Positions 1 through 6,929 of a stretch of DNA of 22,724 nt are shown one piece after another; the first letter of the stretch is position 1, and each line of letters starts with the position of its first letter. The position numbers and the translations under genes were made by a program. The notes below the pieces were generated by a model. That model did no database searches and was not told where the DNA came from. It was given only the letters and a program-made list of their open reading frames with translations. The stretch comes from a virus. The stretch covers positions 1 to 22,724 of the IMG/VR virus record IMGVR_UViG_3300010370_000265. The stretch is one strand, 5' to 3'.

Positions 1-106
1 CCTTTTTAAAGAGCTTGGTCGGCTCGGGGCCATCCTTACGGACGACCTTCCGGGCTTTAGGCATTTTGCTGGCGGCTATTGCCCCCATGCCGCGCGAGGA
101 CATCAT
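1..106 (-). CDS. Partial small basic phage protein, cut by the left edge
   Basis: Reads leftward off the window; about 35 residues are visible. It begins MMSSRGMGAI, followed by a lysine/arginine-rich stretch (KARKVVRKDG). Its ATG at 106 shares a base with the TGA stop of the upstream gene (TGATG), so the two are probably translationally coupled, and a purine-rich GGGAAAG lies about 8 bases upstream. A second ATG immediately follows the first, and in-frame ATGs at 88 and 64 are later alternatives. The composition matches the neighbouring short basic proteins, and it may belong to the same ADGxAQRGK group, but its C-terminus is not visible. Function unknown. Confidence 0.6.
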   Translation of the reverse strand, partial: MMSSRGMGAIAASKMPKARKVVRKDGPEPTKLFKK

Positions 107-459
107 CAGCAGACTTTCCCGCCCTTGCGCATCATCTTGCCTTTGGTCTTGCCACGCTGGGCGATACCGTCAGCGGAGCTACGGAATACGCCGCCGCCTT
201 TAGCGTATTTGGCCATGCCACCCTTCTTCATGCCCTTCATTTCCGCCATTTCGTGCTTGACCATCGACTTAGGCGCGCCCTTCTTTTTCATGAAGGCCAC
301 TTCTTTTTTCATCATTCCTTTAGCTTCTTTCACGGGACCACCTCCTGACTGAGAGAACTCACGACCCACGGATTGTGGGACACCCACCTTCTTGGCGAAC
401 CCACGGTTGTGAGCCACCGCCTGCATAAAACGTTTCTGCTTTTCAGATACTGCCGGCAT
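106..459 (-). CDS. Small basic phage protein with C-terminal ADGIAQRGKTKGKM motif
   Basis: Encodes 117 residues, very rich in Lys, Met and Gly. The N-terminus (PAVSEKQKRFMQAVAHN) looks helical and resembles the start of short proteins common in environmental phage contigs. The middle is repetitive (MKKKGAPKSMVKHEM, MKGMKKGGMAKYAKGGG). Near the C-terminus it carries ADGIAQRGKTKGKM, followed by a short RKGGKVC tail. The start overlaps the upstream stop as TGATG, and its own stop overlaps the next start in the same way. It sits in the late operon downstream of the glycosyltransferases and holin-like gene. A virion or nucleic-acid-binding role would suit the charge but is not shown. No catalytic motif is visible. 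Confidence 0.75.
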   Translation of the reverse strand: MPAVSEKQKRFMQAVAHNRGFAKKVGVPQSVGREFSQSGGGPVKEAKGMMKKEVAFMKKKGAPKSMVKHEMAEMKGMKKGGMAKYAKGGGVFRSSADGIAQRGKTKGKMMRKGGKVC

Positions 460-737
460 CAGATCATTTTGCCCCGGGTCTTGCCGCGTTGAGCAATACC
501 GTCAGCACGACGAGAAGCGGAGCCTACAGAGCCGCCTTTTTTCATGCCCGCCGCTGGCCCTTTAATTACAGGAGAGCCCGCTGCCATAGCAGAGCGTTGC
601 GATTTTTCTTCTTCTCGATCTTTTAGCTTTTGGTACGCAAGATTGCCGGCAATGCCAAAACCCTGCAGCAGTTTGGGGTTGTCGGCAACAATTGCAGGAA
701 CAATGCCCAGCGCGCCGCTTTTCAGAAAATCTTTCAT
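459..737 (-). CDS. Small phage protein with C-terminal ADGIAQRGKTRGKM motif
   Basis: Encodes 92 residues starting MKDFLKSGALG. The ORF stays open 12 codons further upstream, but the ATG at 737 is preferred because it forms an ATGA overlap with the stop of the preceding gene. The N-terminal half contains a hydrophobic stretch (LGIVPAIVADNPKLLQGFGIAGNLAY), possibly one weak membrane or amphipathic helix, and then a charged helix (KLKDREEEKSQR). The C-terminus is MKKGGSVGSASRRADGIAQ-RGKTRGKMI, the same module as in both neighbours. Function unknown; it is one of three consecutive proteins sharing this tail. Confidence 0.72.
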   Translation of the reverse strand: MKDFLKSGALGIVPAIVADNPKLLQGFGIAGNLAYQKLKDREEEKSQRSAMAAGSPVIKGPAAGMKKGGSVGSASRRADGIAQRGKTRGKMI

Positions 738-988
738 ACCATCCGCCCTTTGGTCTTGCCACGTTGCGCGCACCCATCAGCGGCTTTTACGTACCCTCCG
801 GTCTTTAGCCCGGGGCGTTTCATTTCCCCACGAGTGCCGGTCTGTCCGGATTCGGCCTGTTTAGCACCACGATTCAGAGCATCGTCCATAATCTGTTGCA
901 AACGGTTGAGCTCTTTTTGCTCTTCGGGCTTGAGCGGGGTATTTCTGCGCTGCAGTTCAAGCAGCCGTGCTTCTTGTTGGCTATTCAT
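734..988 (-). CDS. Small phage protein with C-terminal ADGCAQRGKTKGRM motif
   Basis: Encodes 84 residues. The N-terminal half is a charged, predicted helical or coiled-coil segment (MNSQQEARLLELQRRN, then KPEEQKELNRLQQIMDDALNR). The C-terminus has LKTGGYVKAADG followed by CAQRGKTKGRMV, the third copy of the repeated tail. An AGGAAG ribosome site lies about 7 bases before the ATG. The start overlaps the stop of the holin-like gene by 8 bases, and its TGA overlaps the next ATG. Helix-plus-tail architecture suggests a small structural or assembly protein, but this is inference. Confidence 0.75.
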   Translation of the reverse strand: MNSQQEARLLELQRRNTPLKPEEQKELNRLQQIMDDALNRGAKQAESGQTGTRGEMKRPGLKTGGYVKAADGCAQRGKTKGRMV

Positions 989-1175
989 CTTTTTTCTTCC
1001 TCTTGATCAGTTCGTTGAACGGCTTGCCGGTGACCATTTCGGCCATACGCATCCCTGTCCACACGATACTGAACAGCGCAGCAATAGTAGGCAACATGTC
1101 AAAAAACGCTCCAAATGCCGTAAATACTGAAGCAATATCCAGAGCAGTTTTTATTTGTTCCGAGTGTTGCGTCAT
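981..1175 (-). CDS. Small holin-like membrane protein
   Basis: Encodes 64 residues beginning MTQHSEQIK. The ATG at 1175 is chosen over one 15 bases upstream because a GGAAG site sits about 7 bases before it. A hydrophobic region at roughly residues 11-46 (LDIASVFTAFGAFFDML, then PTIAALFSIVWTGMRM) can form two short membrane helices separated by a Pro turn. The C-terminus is strongly basic (LIKRKKKDE). Two helices and a charged tail in under 70 residues fits small class II-type holins, which permeabilise the inner membrane for lysis. No endolysin is seen beside it, so the holin label is inference from topology. Confidence 0.55.
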   Translation of the reverse strand: MTQHSEQIKTALDIASVFTAFGAFFDMLPTIAALFSIVWTGMRMAEMVTGKPFNELIKRKKKDE

Positions 1176-1177
1176 TT

Positions 1178-1432
1178 TTAGCACTTCCATGCTCGCAGTG
1201 ATTTATTGATCCGGCTGTTCGGATCATTCGCCGTCTTCGACGAAGTCAGTTTCTTCTTCATACCCTTCATACGAGCGCAGAAGCTGTCTCTCCGAGGGCC
1301 GCCTTCGGGCTGCGGCCTCTTCAAGCCGGGCTTTCCGGGATTGGCTGCGTTGTACGAAGCCCTCCCCTTCGCGTTCAGACCACCTTTCGGATTCTTTCCT
1401 TCTTTTCTTTGCCATGCTGGACTCTTAGCCAT
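1178..1432 (-). CDS. Conserved basic phage protein beginning MAKSPAWQRKEGKNP
   Basis: Encodes 84 residues, rich in Lys, Arg, Gly and Pro, with no predicted membrane segment. The opening (AKSPAWQRKEGKNPKGGL followed by NAKGRASYN) and the centre (GKPGLKRPQPEGG, DSFCARMKGMKKKL) match a short conserved protein I have seen repeatedly in phage contigs, probably of the DUF6321 type; that name is from memory. The ATG at 1432 has GAGGG 6 bases upstream and overlaps the end of the glycosyltransferase gene by 8 bases. A TTG two codons earlier is a less likely start. Function unknown; low complexity and basic charge suggest binding to nucleic acid or virion surfaces. Confidence 0.75.
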   Translation of the reverse strand: MAKSPAWQRKEGKNPKGGLNAKGRASYNAANPGKPGLKRPQPEGGPRRDSFCARMKGMKKKLTSSKTANDPNSRINKSLRAWKC

Positions 1433-2186
1433 ACGCAACCCTCAGAGGTTCGTTCTCTTCCTTGATTTCCGTAGCTTTCATCATCGGGAAAAGAACATCG
1501 TTTGCAAAATCAGCTTTGAACTCGTGCATGCCAAAATGGCCCAGCTTAATCATTGGGTCAATCCATACTTCAAACCCGTGGGCACGCGCTCTGTCGCAAA
1601 AAAGAATATCTTCGCCGTAATAACCTTCCGGCGTAGACTTAAAATCAAAAATAGAGACCAGCTTTTGGTCACGTTTACGGTCGTGATATTCCCATTCAGG
1701 ATGGCAACGTATCAACTCCTGAATTACGTCTCGCTTGATCATCATGAAGCCGGTGCCGATGCTCTTGGCCTTCACCAGACCAATGTCGTCGATAATGACG
1801 TTGCCATCGCGGTCATCCAGCGTCATGTAATAGAGCGGAGGAACAGTCTTGACGCTGTATACGCCGCCAACTATGGACTTAGTCTGCGTCCACGCAAGCA
1901 GCCTAAAAATGTCGTTCGGATCAAAAGAGATATCAGAGTCGATGAACATCAGGCTGTCGCAGTCTGATTTCATGAACTCATCAACAAGGATGTTTCTTGC
2001 ACTCGATATTACAGAGCAGCCTTTAACGAATCCGAGGTGAAAGTCCACCCCGTATTCTCTTGCCTTGTTGGAGAAGGCGAGGAATGCGCCAATCATATCA
2101 ACCGGTGCTTTAGCGTCGTATGTCGGTATAGCAATAAACACGCTACGACCGTCAAGTCGAACATCCTTTTGCACTCCTTGAGTCAT
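1425..2186 (-). CDS. Family 2-like glycosyltransferase, copy 1
   Basis: Encodes 253 residues with a GT-A-like fold: an N-terminal nucleotide-sugar strand (SVFIAIPTYD), the conserved segment KGCSVISSARN, and the acidic metal-binding DxD-type motif FIDSDISF at residues 81-88 (Asp83, Asp85). A downstream acidic segment (GYYGEDILFCDRARAHG) could hold the catalytic acid, followed by WIDPMIKLGHFG. Such enzymes transfer a sugar from an activated donor; in phages the target can be virion protein, DNA or host surface glycan, and none is specified here. It overlaps the upstream paralogue by ATGA. The two proteins are about half identical, indicating tandem duplication. Confidence 0.82.
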   Translation of the reverse strand: MTQGVQKDVRLDGRSVFIAIPTYDAKAPVDMIGAFLAFSNKAREYGVDFHLGFVKGCSVISSARNILVDEFMKSDCDSLMFIDSDISFDPNDIFRLLAWTQTKSIVGGVYSVKTVPPLYYMTLDDRDGNVIIDDIGLVKAKSIGTGFMMIKRDVIQELIRCHPEWEYHDRKRDQKLVSIFDFKSTPEGYYGEDILFCDRARAHGFEVWIDPMIKLGHFGMHEFKADFANDVLFPMMKATEIKEENEPLRVAYG

Positions 2187-2908
2187 GCCGCGACTCCCGA
2201 TTTTTCCATCGCTGGGTAGAGAACGTCGTTACCGAAATGGCTCTTGAACTCGTGGTGGCCCATGTGGCCCAACGCGATAGTAGGATCAATCCAAACGGTA
2301 AAGCCCGCTTCCCGCGCGCGGTCGCAGAAGAGGAAATCCTCTCCGATATAGCCTTCACGGGTCAGTTTGAAATCAAAGTAGCCGTACAACATGTTGTCGC
2401 TGTTGATGTCCTTATGCTCCCACTCGGGGTGCATATCGCGCAGGGTTTCAAACACTTTGCGCTGGATCATCATAAAACCGGTGGCGACACGATGGGCCTT
2501 TACCAGACCCATCGAATCCATGTGGATGTTGTCACCGTCACCCGCAAGAGAAAGGATATAGACCTTGCCTTCTTTGCGAGCCTCATACGCCCCCGCCACA
2601 ATCGGGCGGGTTTGGTTCCATGCCAAGAGCCGGATAACGGAGTCCGGCTCAAAGGTCATGTCGGCATCAATAAACAGCAGGCTATCGCAGTCGGACTTCA
2701 TAAACTCGTCCGCGATCATGTTACGCGCACGGGTGACTACCGAACATCCACAGATGCTGCTTACTTGGATGGTGATCCCGTGCTCCAAGACCTTTTGGGC
2801 TAAACGCATCAACGACACGGCCATTTTGACGCCGACTTTGTGGTCGTACGCCGGTAAGCCGATCATCAATTTTTTACCCGAGAGATCGAACCCCTGCTGA
2901 TTTTGCAC
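2183..2908 (-). CDS. Family 2-like glycosyltransferase, copy 2
   Basis: Encodes 241 residues from a GTG start at 2908, with AGGAGG about 4 bases upstream; no nearby ATG fits the ribosome site. The order of motifs matches the next gene: KLMIGLPAYD, CGCSVVTRARN, the shared block DEFMKSDCDSL, the DxD-type motif FIDADMTF (residues 79-86), ATGFMMIQRKVF, GYIGEDFLFCDRARE and WIDPTIALGHMG. It is therefore a GT-A glycosyltransferase with an intact metal-binding site. The two copies differ most in the loop after the DxD strand and at both termini, where acceptor recognition often lies. Lying in the late operon favours virion or surface-glycan modification over DNA modification, but this is inference. 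Confidence 0.82.
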   Translation of the reverse strand: MQNQQGFDLSGKKLMIGLPAYDHKVGVKMAVSLMRLAQKVLEHGITIQVSSICGCSVVTRARNMIADEFMKSDCDSLLFIDADMTFEPDSVIRLLAWNQTRPIVAGAYEARKEGKVYILSLAGDGDNIHMDSMGLVKAHRVATGFMMIQRKVFETLRDMHPEWEHKDINSDNMLYGYFDFKLTREGYIGEDFLFCDRAREAGFTVWIDPTIALGHMGHHEFKSHFGNDVLYPAMEKSGVAA

Positions 2909-2923
2909 AAACCCTCCTATTGA

Positions 2924-3208
2924 TTAGCCGTAATAAGCGGTGACTGCAGCAGCTCCATTGATGTCGAGGAAGAGTCCGTTCTGGGCGAGGATGCCCTCAC
3001 CCGGAATCAAAACATTGAACGCCCCGGCAACAGCAGTGCTGACTTCGATCACCTTGGTTCCAGAAGCTGCGGATGCGTTGTCGTAAATGATCAACGCGGC
3101 ACCCGCAGTAGACACCGCAACCGTAAGTCCCTTGAGCCGGACGCGACCCGCAAAGATCACGCCATCGGCAGCAAGGTACTTCGATTTGACATCAGTTTGC
3201 ATGCCCAT
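2924..3208 (-). CDS. Small beta-rich putative virion protein
   Basis: Encodes 94 residues with alternating small and hydrophobic residues (VRLKGLTVAVSTAGAALIIY, VIEVSTAVAGAFNVLIPGEG, GLFLDINGAAAVTAYYG) typical of an all-beta domain. It opens QTDVKSKYLAADGVIFAGRV, a pattern I associate with small structural proteins in aquatic phages. GGAGGG lies 6-7 bases before the ATG at 3208; a second ATG at 3202 is too close to that site to be preferred. It is the second gene behind the promoter at 3880-3908. A role in the tail, head-tail joint or decoration is plausible from position only. Confidence 0.65.
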   Translation of the reverse strand: MGMQTDVKSKYLAADGVIFAGRVRLKGLTVAVSTAGAALIIYDNASAASGTKVIEVSTAVAGAFNVLIPGEGILAQNGLFLDINGAAAVTAYYG

Positions 3209-3235
3209 AATCGACCCTCCTAGTCAGGGTTACGA

Positions 3236-3787
3236 TTAGCTGTCAGCAAACGGGGTAGCTGGGGTCGTTCCGAGAAGCACACCCTGAACAGCATACCGGT
3301 CTGCGGCAATAGCAGTGATCACCAGCCAAGAGCCAGCAATGCCACCGGAGGTAGTGGTCAGGTTGATGAAGTCGTTGGAAGAGCCGTTGGGGACGTAGCC
3401 GTTAATCGTACCAGCGGTGTCGGAGTCCACAACAATCACGGAGCCGGTGTAGATGTCGCCACTGGCGGCGGCGGTGCCGATCTTCAGCGAGTTAGCCGTG
3501 ATCGAACCGGTGATCCAGATGGTGTAGCTCGTGCCCAGATTGTTCAGGGTGTTGGGGTCGGAACCGGGGCCAGCCGAAGTTGGGTCAGCGGTGGTGTTGA
3601 TCGCCGGGAGGGTGATCGTACGGCTTGCGGCCAGCGAGCCACCTGCAAAACGCAGGATATGGCCAGCATGCTGGGCAACGGTCAGGGTGGTGTTGGCGGT
3701 GGTGGACAGGTCGATAAAGTTGCCCGGGCCTTGAACGTAGACTCCGTTAAGCGACCGAATCGGGCCGTCAAAAGTGGTGATAGCCAT
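3236..3787 (-). CDS. Beta-rich putative virion structural protein
   Basis: Encodes 183 residues starting MAITTFDGPIRSLNGVYVQG. The ATG at 3787 is preferred because AAAGGA sits 6 bases upstream; the frame stays open 8 codons further but without a ribosome site. The sequence is rich in Thr, Ser, Gly, Ala and Asn with repeated strand-like segments (ASRTITLPAIN, YTIWITGSITANSLKIG, GSVIVVDSDTAGTING, GSWLVITAIAADRYAVQG). The composition fits a secreted-like or virion beta-sandwich such as a fibre or decoration protein. It is the first gene after the capsid terminator/promoter module. No enzymatic motif is seen and the exact role is unknown. Confidence 0.68.
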   Translation of the reverse strand: MAITTFDGPIRSLNGVYVQGPGNFIDLSTTANTTLTVAQHAGHILRFAGGSLAASRTITLPAINTTADPTSAGPGSDPNTLNNLGTSYTIWITGSITANSLKIGTAAASGDIYTGSVIVVDSDTAGTINGYVPNGSSNDFINLTTTSGGIAGSWLVITAIAADRYAVQGVLLGTTPATPFADS

Positions 3788-3879
3788 GTGCGTCCTTTCG
3801 TGTGTAAGCACATCCCCGTACCGTCTCTTACAAGTCTGCCCAGCCAGTCGGTACAGGTAAAAATCTGGGGTCTAACGAC

Positions 3880-3908
3880 GTTATATCAGGTAGAACTAGG
3901 CAAGTCAA
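3880..3908 (-). promoter_or_regulatory. Strong sigma70-like promoter for the second late unit
   Basis: On the minus strand: TTGACT (plus 3903-3908), a 17-base spacer, then TATAAC (plus 3880-3885). Each box matches the consensus at 5 of 6 positions. A TG one base before the -10 (TGATATAAC) adds an extended -10. Transcription would start near 3873, about 85 bases before the ATG at 3787. It lies just downstream of the terminator that follows the capsid gene, so the next block is independently transcribed. Confidence 0.78.
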
Positions 3909-3910
3909 CG

Positions 3911-3941
3911 AGCAAAGAAAAAGCCCGCCGAAGCGGGCTTT
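3911..3941 (-). terminator. Intrinsic terminator after the major capsid gene
   Basis: Read on the minus strand: a perfect 9-bp stem AAAGCCCGC / GCGGGCTTT (plus 3920-3928 and 3933-3941) closed by a stable TTCG tetraloop and followed by a T-rich tail (TTTCTTTGCT). It begins about 12 bases after the capsid stop codon. It should end or reduce transcripts from the upstream terminase-to-capsid block. Confidence 0.9.
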
Positions 3942-3952
3942 CCCTCACATCA

Positions 3953-4864
3953 TCAAGCTCCCGGGGAGCCGAAAATGCCCAGCGGGTCAGACCAGCCGAA
4001 CGAGTAACGCTCACGCGCTTTGTAGCGCACGTTGCCCGTATCGAAGTCTCCATCCATGGAATTTTGCAGCGGGGTACGAACGAAGTGCTTCAGGCCGTTC
4101 GGAACGTCGGTGCAAAGGAACCACGCATTGGTGTCGGTCAGGAAGTGGTTGACCGTGTAACCCTCGGGGATCGAGCCGTTGTTCTTGATCGCGTTGATAT
4201 CGTTGTTGTTGGTAGCAACACGCAGCTCAGTTTCCAGCAGTCGGGTAGCAACGAACTGGAGATTGGGCGGAACAACCAGCTTGCGGGGCTTGGCAGCAAT
4301 GAGCAGGCTACGCTCGTCCGTCCACGCAGCGATCTGGATGACAGCCGCTTCAAGCGACGTCTCATTCAGGTCAGAGGCAGTAGCCGGGGTGTTGCTGTTG
4401 GTGCCGCCGGAGACCAGCGGGTGGTCGGTAGCGCACAGGGCTTTACCGTCACCGCCGTTGTAACCGCTCGCCGCAAAGGCGTTGTTCAGCACCGAAGCGG
4501 CTTTCACCTGTTTGGTGTAGGCCATGGCGCGAGCAAGCGCTTTGGTATAGCGGCTGGACAGCGAATCGTACAGGTTGTCCTCAACCGCCTCTTCGGTGAT
4601 CGAGAAGCCCAGTGCGATGGTCTCGTGGTTGTAACGAGCAGTCCACGCTTCCTGCGCATTGTCATACGCAATGGCGTTGCCCTCGGGTTTGACCGGGGCG
4701 GCGCTGAAGCCGGACAGCTTCGTTTCTTCTTCGAAGGAACGCTCGGAGGTCTCGGTCTCGAAAATCTCCTTGTGCTCTTCGCCGTAGCGGGCATACTCCA
4801 TGCCGAACAAGGCGTTCAGGCCGGGGAGCAGCTCTTTCAGTAGTTGTGCGCGAGAAATAGCCAT
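3953..4864 (-). CDS. Major capsid protein (HK97-fold type)
   Basis: Encodes 303 residues, a usual size for an HK97-fold coat protein without a delta domain. It has an acidic helical N-terminus (LLPGLNALFGMEYARYGEEH) and a strand-rich E-loop-like region (SERSFEEETKLSGFSAAP, ARYNHETIALGFSITEEAVED). Then comes the long spine-helix candidate (LYDSLSSRYTKALARAMAYT followed by KQVKAASVLNNAF) and a C-terminal A/P-domain part with ATDHPLVSGG, KPRKLVVPPNLQFVATRLL and RYSFGWSDPLGIFG. The head helix with HxTI, the LVVPPxL strand and the position after portal and scaffold are typical of head proteins. GGAG lies about 9 bases before the ATG, and an intrinsic terminator follows the gene. Identification rests on pattern and order. 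Confidence 0.85.
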   Translation of the reverse strand: MAISRAQLLKELLPGLNALFGMEYARYGEEHKEIFETETSERSFEEETKLSGFSAAPVKPEGNAIAYDNAQEAWTARYNHETIALGFSITEEAVEDNLYDSLSSRYTKALARAMAYTKQVKAASVLNNAFAASGYNGGDGKALCATDHPLVSGGTNSNTPATASDLNETSLEAAVIQIAAWTDERSLLIAAKPRKLVVPPNLQFVATRLLETELRVATNNNDINAIKNNGSIPEGYTVNHFLTDTNAWFLCTDVPNGLKHFVRTPLQNSMDGDFDTGNVRYKARERYSFGWSDPLGIFGSPGA

Positions 4865-4876
4865 GATTCAGTCTCC

Positions 4877-5491
4877 TTAGACGCCTGAATTGCTACGGTA
4901 CTGGTGGACGCCTTGGTTCCAAGTCACGAGGACTTCAACAAACGAACCGGCGGCCGGAGAAGTATCCGGAACAACGTCGATGATTTTAAACGGCGCGGAA
5001 GTGGTAGTACTTCCCGCATTGAGAACAGCTTGTTGGCTATCGCCAGTCGTGGTCAGGCCGAGGTTAGCAACCAGAGCCACAGTGCCGCCCACCAGACCCG
5101 CACGGGAAGCTTGCGCAACCACGGTGGTGCCGGAGACGATGGCGACTTTCATCACCAGATCAGGATCGTCCGCCACGTAGGCAACGATGCCGTCCGCCGA
5201 GTCGGCAGTGCCGGTCGTGCCCGCAGGGAAATACTGCGAGAACACGCGCTGACCTTGCGTATTGACGTACGAGCAGCCTTGGAAAATACCCAGCACATTG
5301 ACGGTGTCAGCAGTCAAAGTGGCGTTGTTGATGCAGCCATTGGACGACATGATAACCACGTCGCCGTAGAAAATTGCCGTGCCGTGCCCCGAAGCAATCG
5401 GAAGCTGTCGAGTGGAGGCAGCAAACACCTGACCACCCAGCAGGTTAACCGGCTTGAAACCGTACGGCTTATCGACAGTCGGATAGGCCAT
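4877..5491 (-). CDS. Putative capsid decoration or head-associated protein
   Basis: Encodes 204 residues, starting MAYPTVDKPYGFKPVNLLGG. It is rich in Gly, Val, Thr and Ala with strand-like segments (GTAIFYGDVVIMSSNG, TVNVLGIFQGCSYVN, IVAYVADDPDLVMKVAIVSG, FVEVLVTWNQGVHQY). The start pattern and the segment GIFQGCSY..RVFSQYFPAGT are familiar from proteins next to the coat gene in aquatic phages, where they are annotated only as structural. It sits 12 bases upstream of the capsid gene in the same transcript with its own GGAG site. Being made with the coat protein favours a decoration or stabilising role. It is not a protease: no catalytic triad pattern is visible. Confidence 0.68.
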   Translation of the reverse strand: MAYPTVDKPYGFKPVNLLGGQVFAASTRQLPIASGHGTAIFYGDVVIMSSNGCINNATLTADTVNVLGIFQGCSYVNTQGQRVFSQYFPAGTTGTADSADGIVAYVADDPDLVMKVAIVSGTTVVAQASRAGLVGGTVALVANLGLTTTGDSQQAVLNAGSTTTSAPFKIIDVVPDTSPAAGSFVEVLVTWNQGVHQYRSNSGV

Positions 5492-5512
5492 TGTTCATAC
5501 TCCTAAATTAGT

Positions 5513-5962
5513 TTATTTACCCTTGCCGAACGATACCCCAGAACGCTTCTCCGCGAAGAGAGGCATCCGAGCGTCATTCGCACGCATAAAGTTGTTGTCC
5601 ACAGCCTCGGTTTGCGCTTGAGTTTGCCTGTTGTACCACGCATTACGCTGGGCAACCATCTCAGCCGGGGCCTTGCACAACACCAGACCACCAATCTCGA
5701 TACCGCCGGGAAACCGGCCGTTCGGGTCAGCGATCATCATGATTTCCGGGTGGTCTTCGGCTTTCACCGGCACCCAGCCTTCACGAAATTTAGCGGACAC
5801 GTTCGTGGGGTCAACCTGCCCCATCAGGCTAGTCCGAATCCAACGAAAAGTCCAACCATCCTGCGGATGCGGGGATGGAAGCGTTTGCGGAGGAGCCCAC
5901 GATTGTTTGCGTTGCGTGGTTTCGCGCGTATTTGCGTCTCGTGTAAGACGGTTATCACCCAT
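5513..5962 (-). CDS. Conserved phage morphogenesis-region protein
   Basis: Encodes 149 residues from MGDNRLTRDANTRETTQRKQ. The ATG at 5962 is chosen because GGAGG sits 6 bases upstream; it overlaps the end of the scaffold-like gene by 8 bases. Visible blocks are a disordered polar N-terminus (to about residue 40), DGWTFRWIRTSLMGQVDPTN, KFREGWVPVKAEDHPEI, PNGRFPGGIEIGGLVLCKAP and a charged helix (AEMVAQRNAWYNRQTQAQTE). I recognise this arrangement from head-gene clusters of environmental phages but know no function. Position between scaffold and capsid genes suggests head assembly. Confidence 0.68.
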   Translation of the reverse strand: MGDNRLTRDANTRETTQRKQSWAPPQTLPSPHPQDGWTFRWIRTSLMGQVDPTNVSAKFREGWVPVKAEDHPEIMMIADPNGRFPGGIEIGGLVLCKAPAEMVAQRNAWYNRQTQAQTEAVDNNFMRANDARMPLFAEKRSGVSFGKGK

Positions 5963-6920
5963 TTGAAGCCTCCAAAGCTTGTACTTGTTTAGCGTAATCG
6001 TTAAGCGGAACACCCAAGCGCTTGGCTATGGCGACTTGAGTCTTTGTCAGAGAAACTTTCTTTGCTCCGGTAGACCGATTAGCCGGCGCTACAACCGTAG
6101 CAGCTTTTTTCACCTCTACAGGTTCATCAGGCTTCACCGTTTCGCCGAAAAATTCGGGAAACACTTTACGAACGCGAGCGTCAATTCGCTCGAAATACTC
6201 ATCAGAACGCGGGTCGATACCCGTTTGGACCAACTTCTTATGCGCGAGCATTGCGATGGCGGTCATCTCATCATCGGACCCGAACCACGGATTACGCTGT
6301 TGCCACTTGAGCGTTTTCTCGTCGATTTGAGGCCGTGCAGCCTGCGTAGTTTCGTTTTCTACAGGAGTTCCGAACTCTTGTAAAGAGGTAGGCTTAAAAG
6401 TTTGTGCATCGCGCAGCTTCATTTGGGCGGCAAGAAGGGCCTCCTGCGCCTCCAGCAGCGCATCGGCGTCAAACGCTTCGTGCGCTTCCTTGTACTTCTT
6501 CTTGGCAACCTCGATTTCCATCTTGGCAGCGGACTCAAGGGTGCCGGCGTAGACCTTTTCGCCGTTGGCGGCGTACGCTTTCAGCCTCTTATTCTCCTCA
6601 ATAAGTTGCTGAGAAAGCCTCTCAAGCTCTTCTCGCTCGCGCGCGATGGCTTCTTTGGCGCGGCGCTCGTCATGGCGAGCATGCGTTAAGTCCTTGATTC
6701 TTTTCTGAACTGAGGACGTGTACTGCGCCAGCTCCTCGTCCGTAACTTCGTCCGGCTCCTTGGCCATGGGCTTGCGGCCCCGGTCGTCCGGCGGGGTGTC
6801 GTCAACGATATCAAGCTCAACATCGCCCTCAACAACTGCCTCAACCTCCAGTTCAGGGGTGTCGGCAGCTTTTTGCTCGTTGTCGGCTTCGTCAGGGAAT
6901 TTATACGCGGATTGACTCAT
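5955..6920 (-). CDS. Putative capsid scaffolding protein
   Basis: Encodes 321 residues. Residues 1-60 are very acidic and disordered (VEAVVEGDVELDIVDDTPPD). Residues about 60-180 form a long charged coiled coil (RRAKEAIAREREELERLSQQ and LLEAQEALLAAQMKLRDAQ). The C-terminal part is more compact (LKWQQRNPWFGSDDEMTAIA, ARVRKVFPEFFGE), ending in a basic KKVSLTKTQVAIAKRLGVPL segment that could be a helix-turn-helix-like capsid-binding tail. Acidic N-terminus, coiled coil and basic end in a gene just upstream of the coat protein are typical of internal scaffolds, which direct shell assembly and then leave. GGAG lies 5 bases before the ATG. No protease domain is present. Confidence 0.72.
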   Translation of the reverse strand: MSQSAYKFPDEADNEQKAADTPELEVEAVVEGDVELDIVDDTPPDDRGRKPMAKEPDEVTDEELAQYTSSVQKRIKDLTHARHDERRAKEAIAREREELERLSQQLIEENKRLKAYAANGEKVYAGTLESAAKMEIEVAKKKYKEAHEAFDADALLEAQEALLAAQMKLRDAQTFKPTSLQEFGTPVENETTQAARPQIDEKTLKWQQRNPWFGSDDEMTAIAMLAHKKLVQTGIDPRSDEYFERIDARVRKVFPEFFGETVKPDEPVEVKKAATVVAPANRSTGAKKVSLTKTQVAIAKRLGVPLNDYAKQVQALEASNG

Positions 6921-6929
6921 GGTTACTCC

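Noticed and set aside
3659-4843. 394-codon plus-strand open frame opposite the capsid gene
   Set aside because: It crosses the terminator and promoter at 3880-3941 and is antisense to a recognisable coat protein; its composition is not protein-like.
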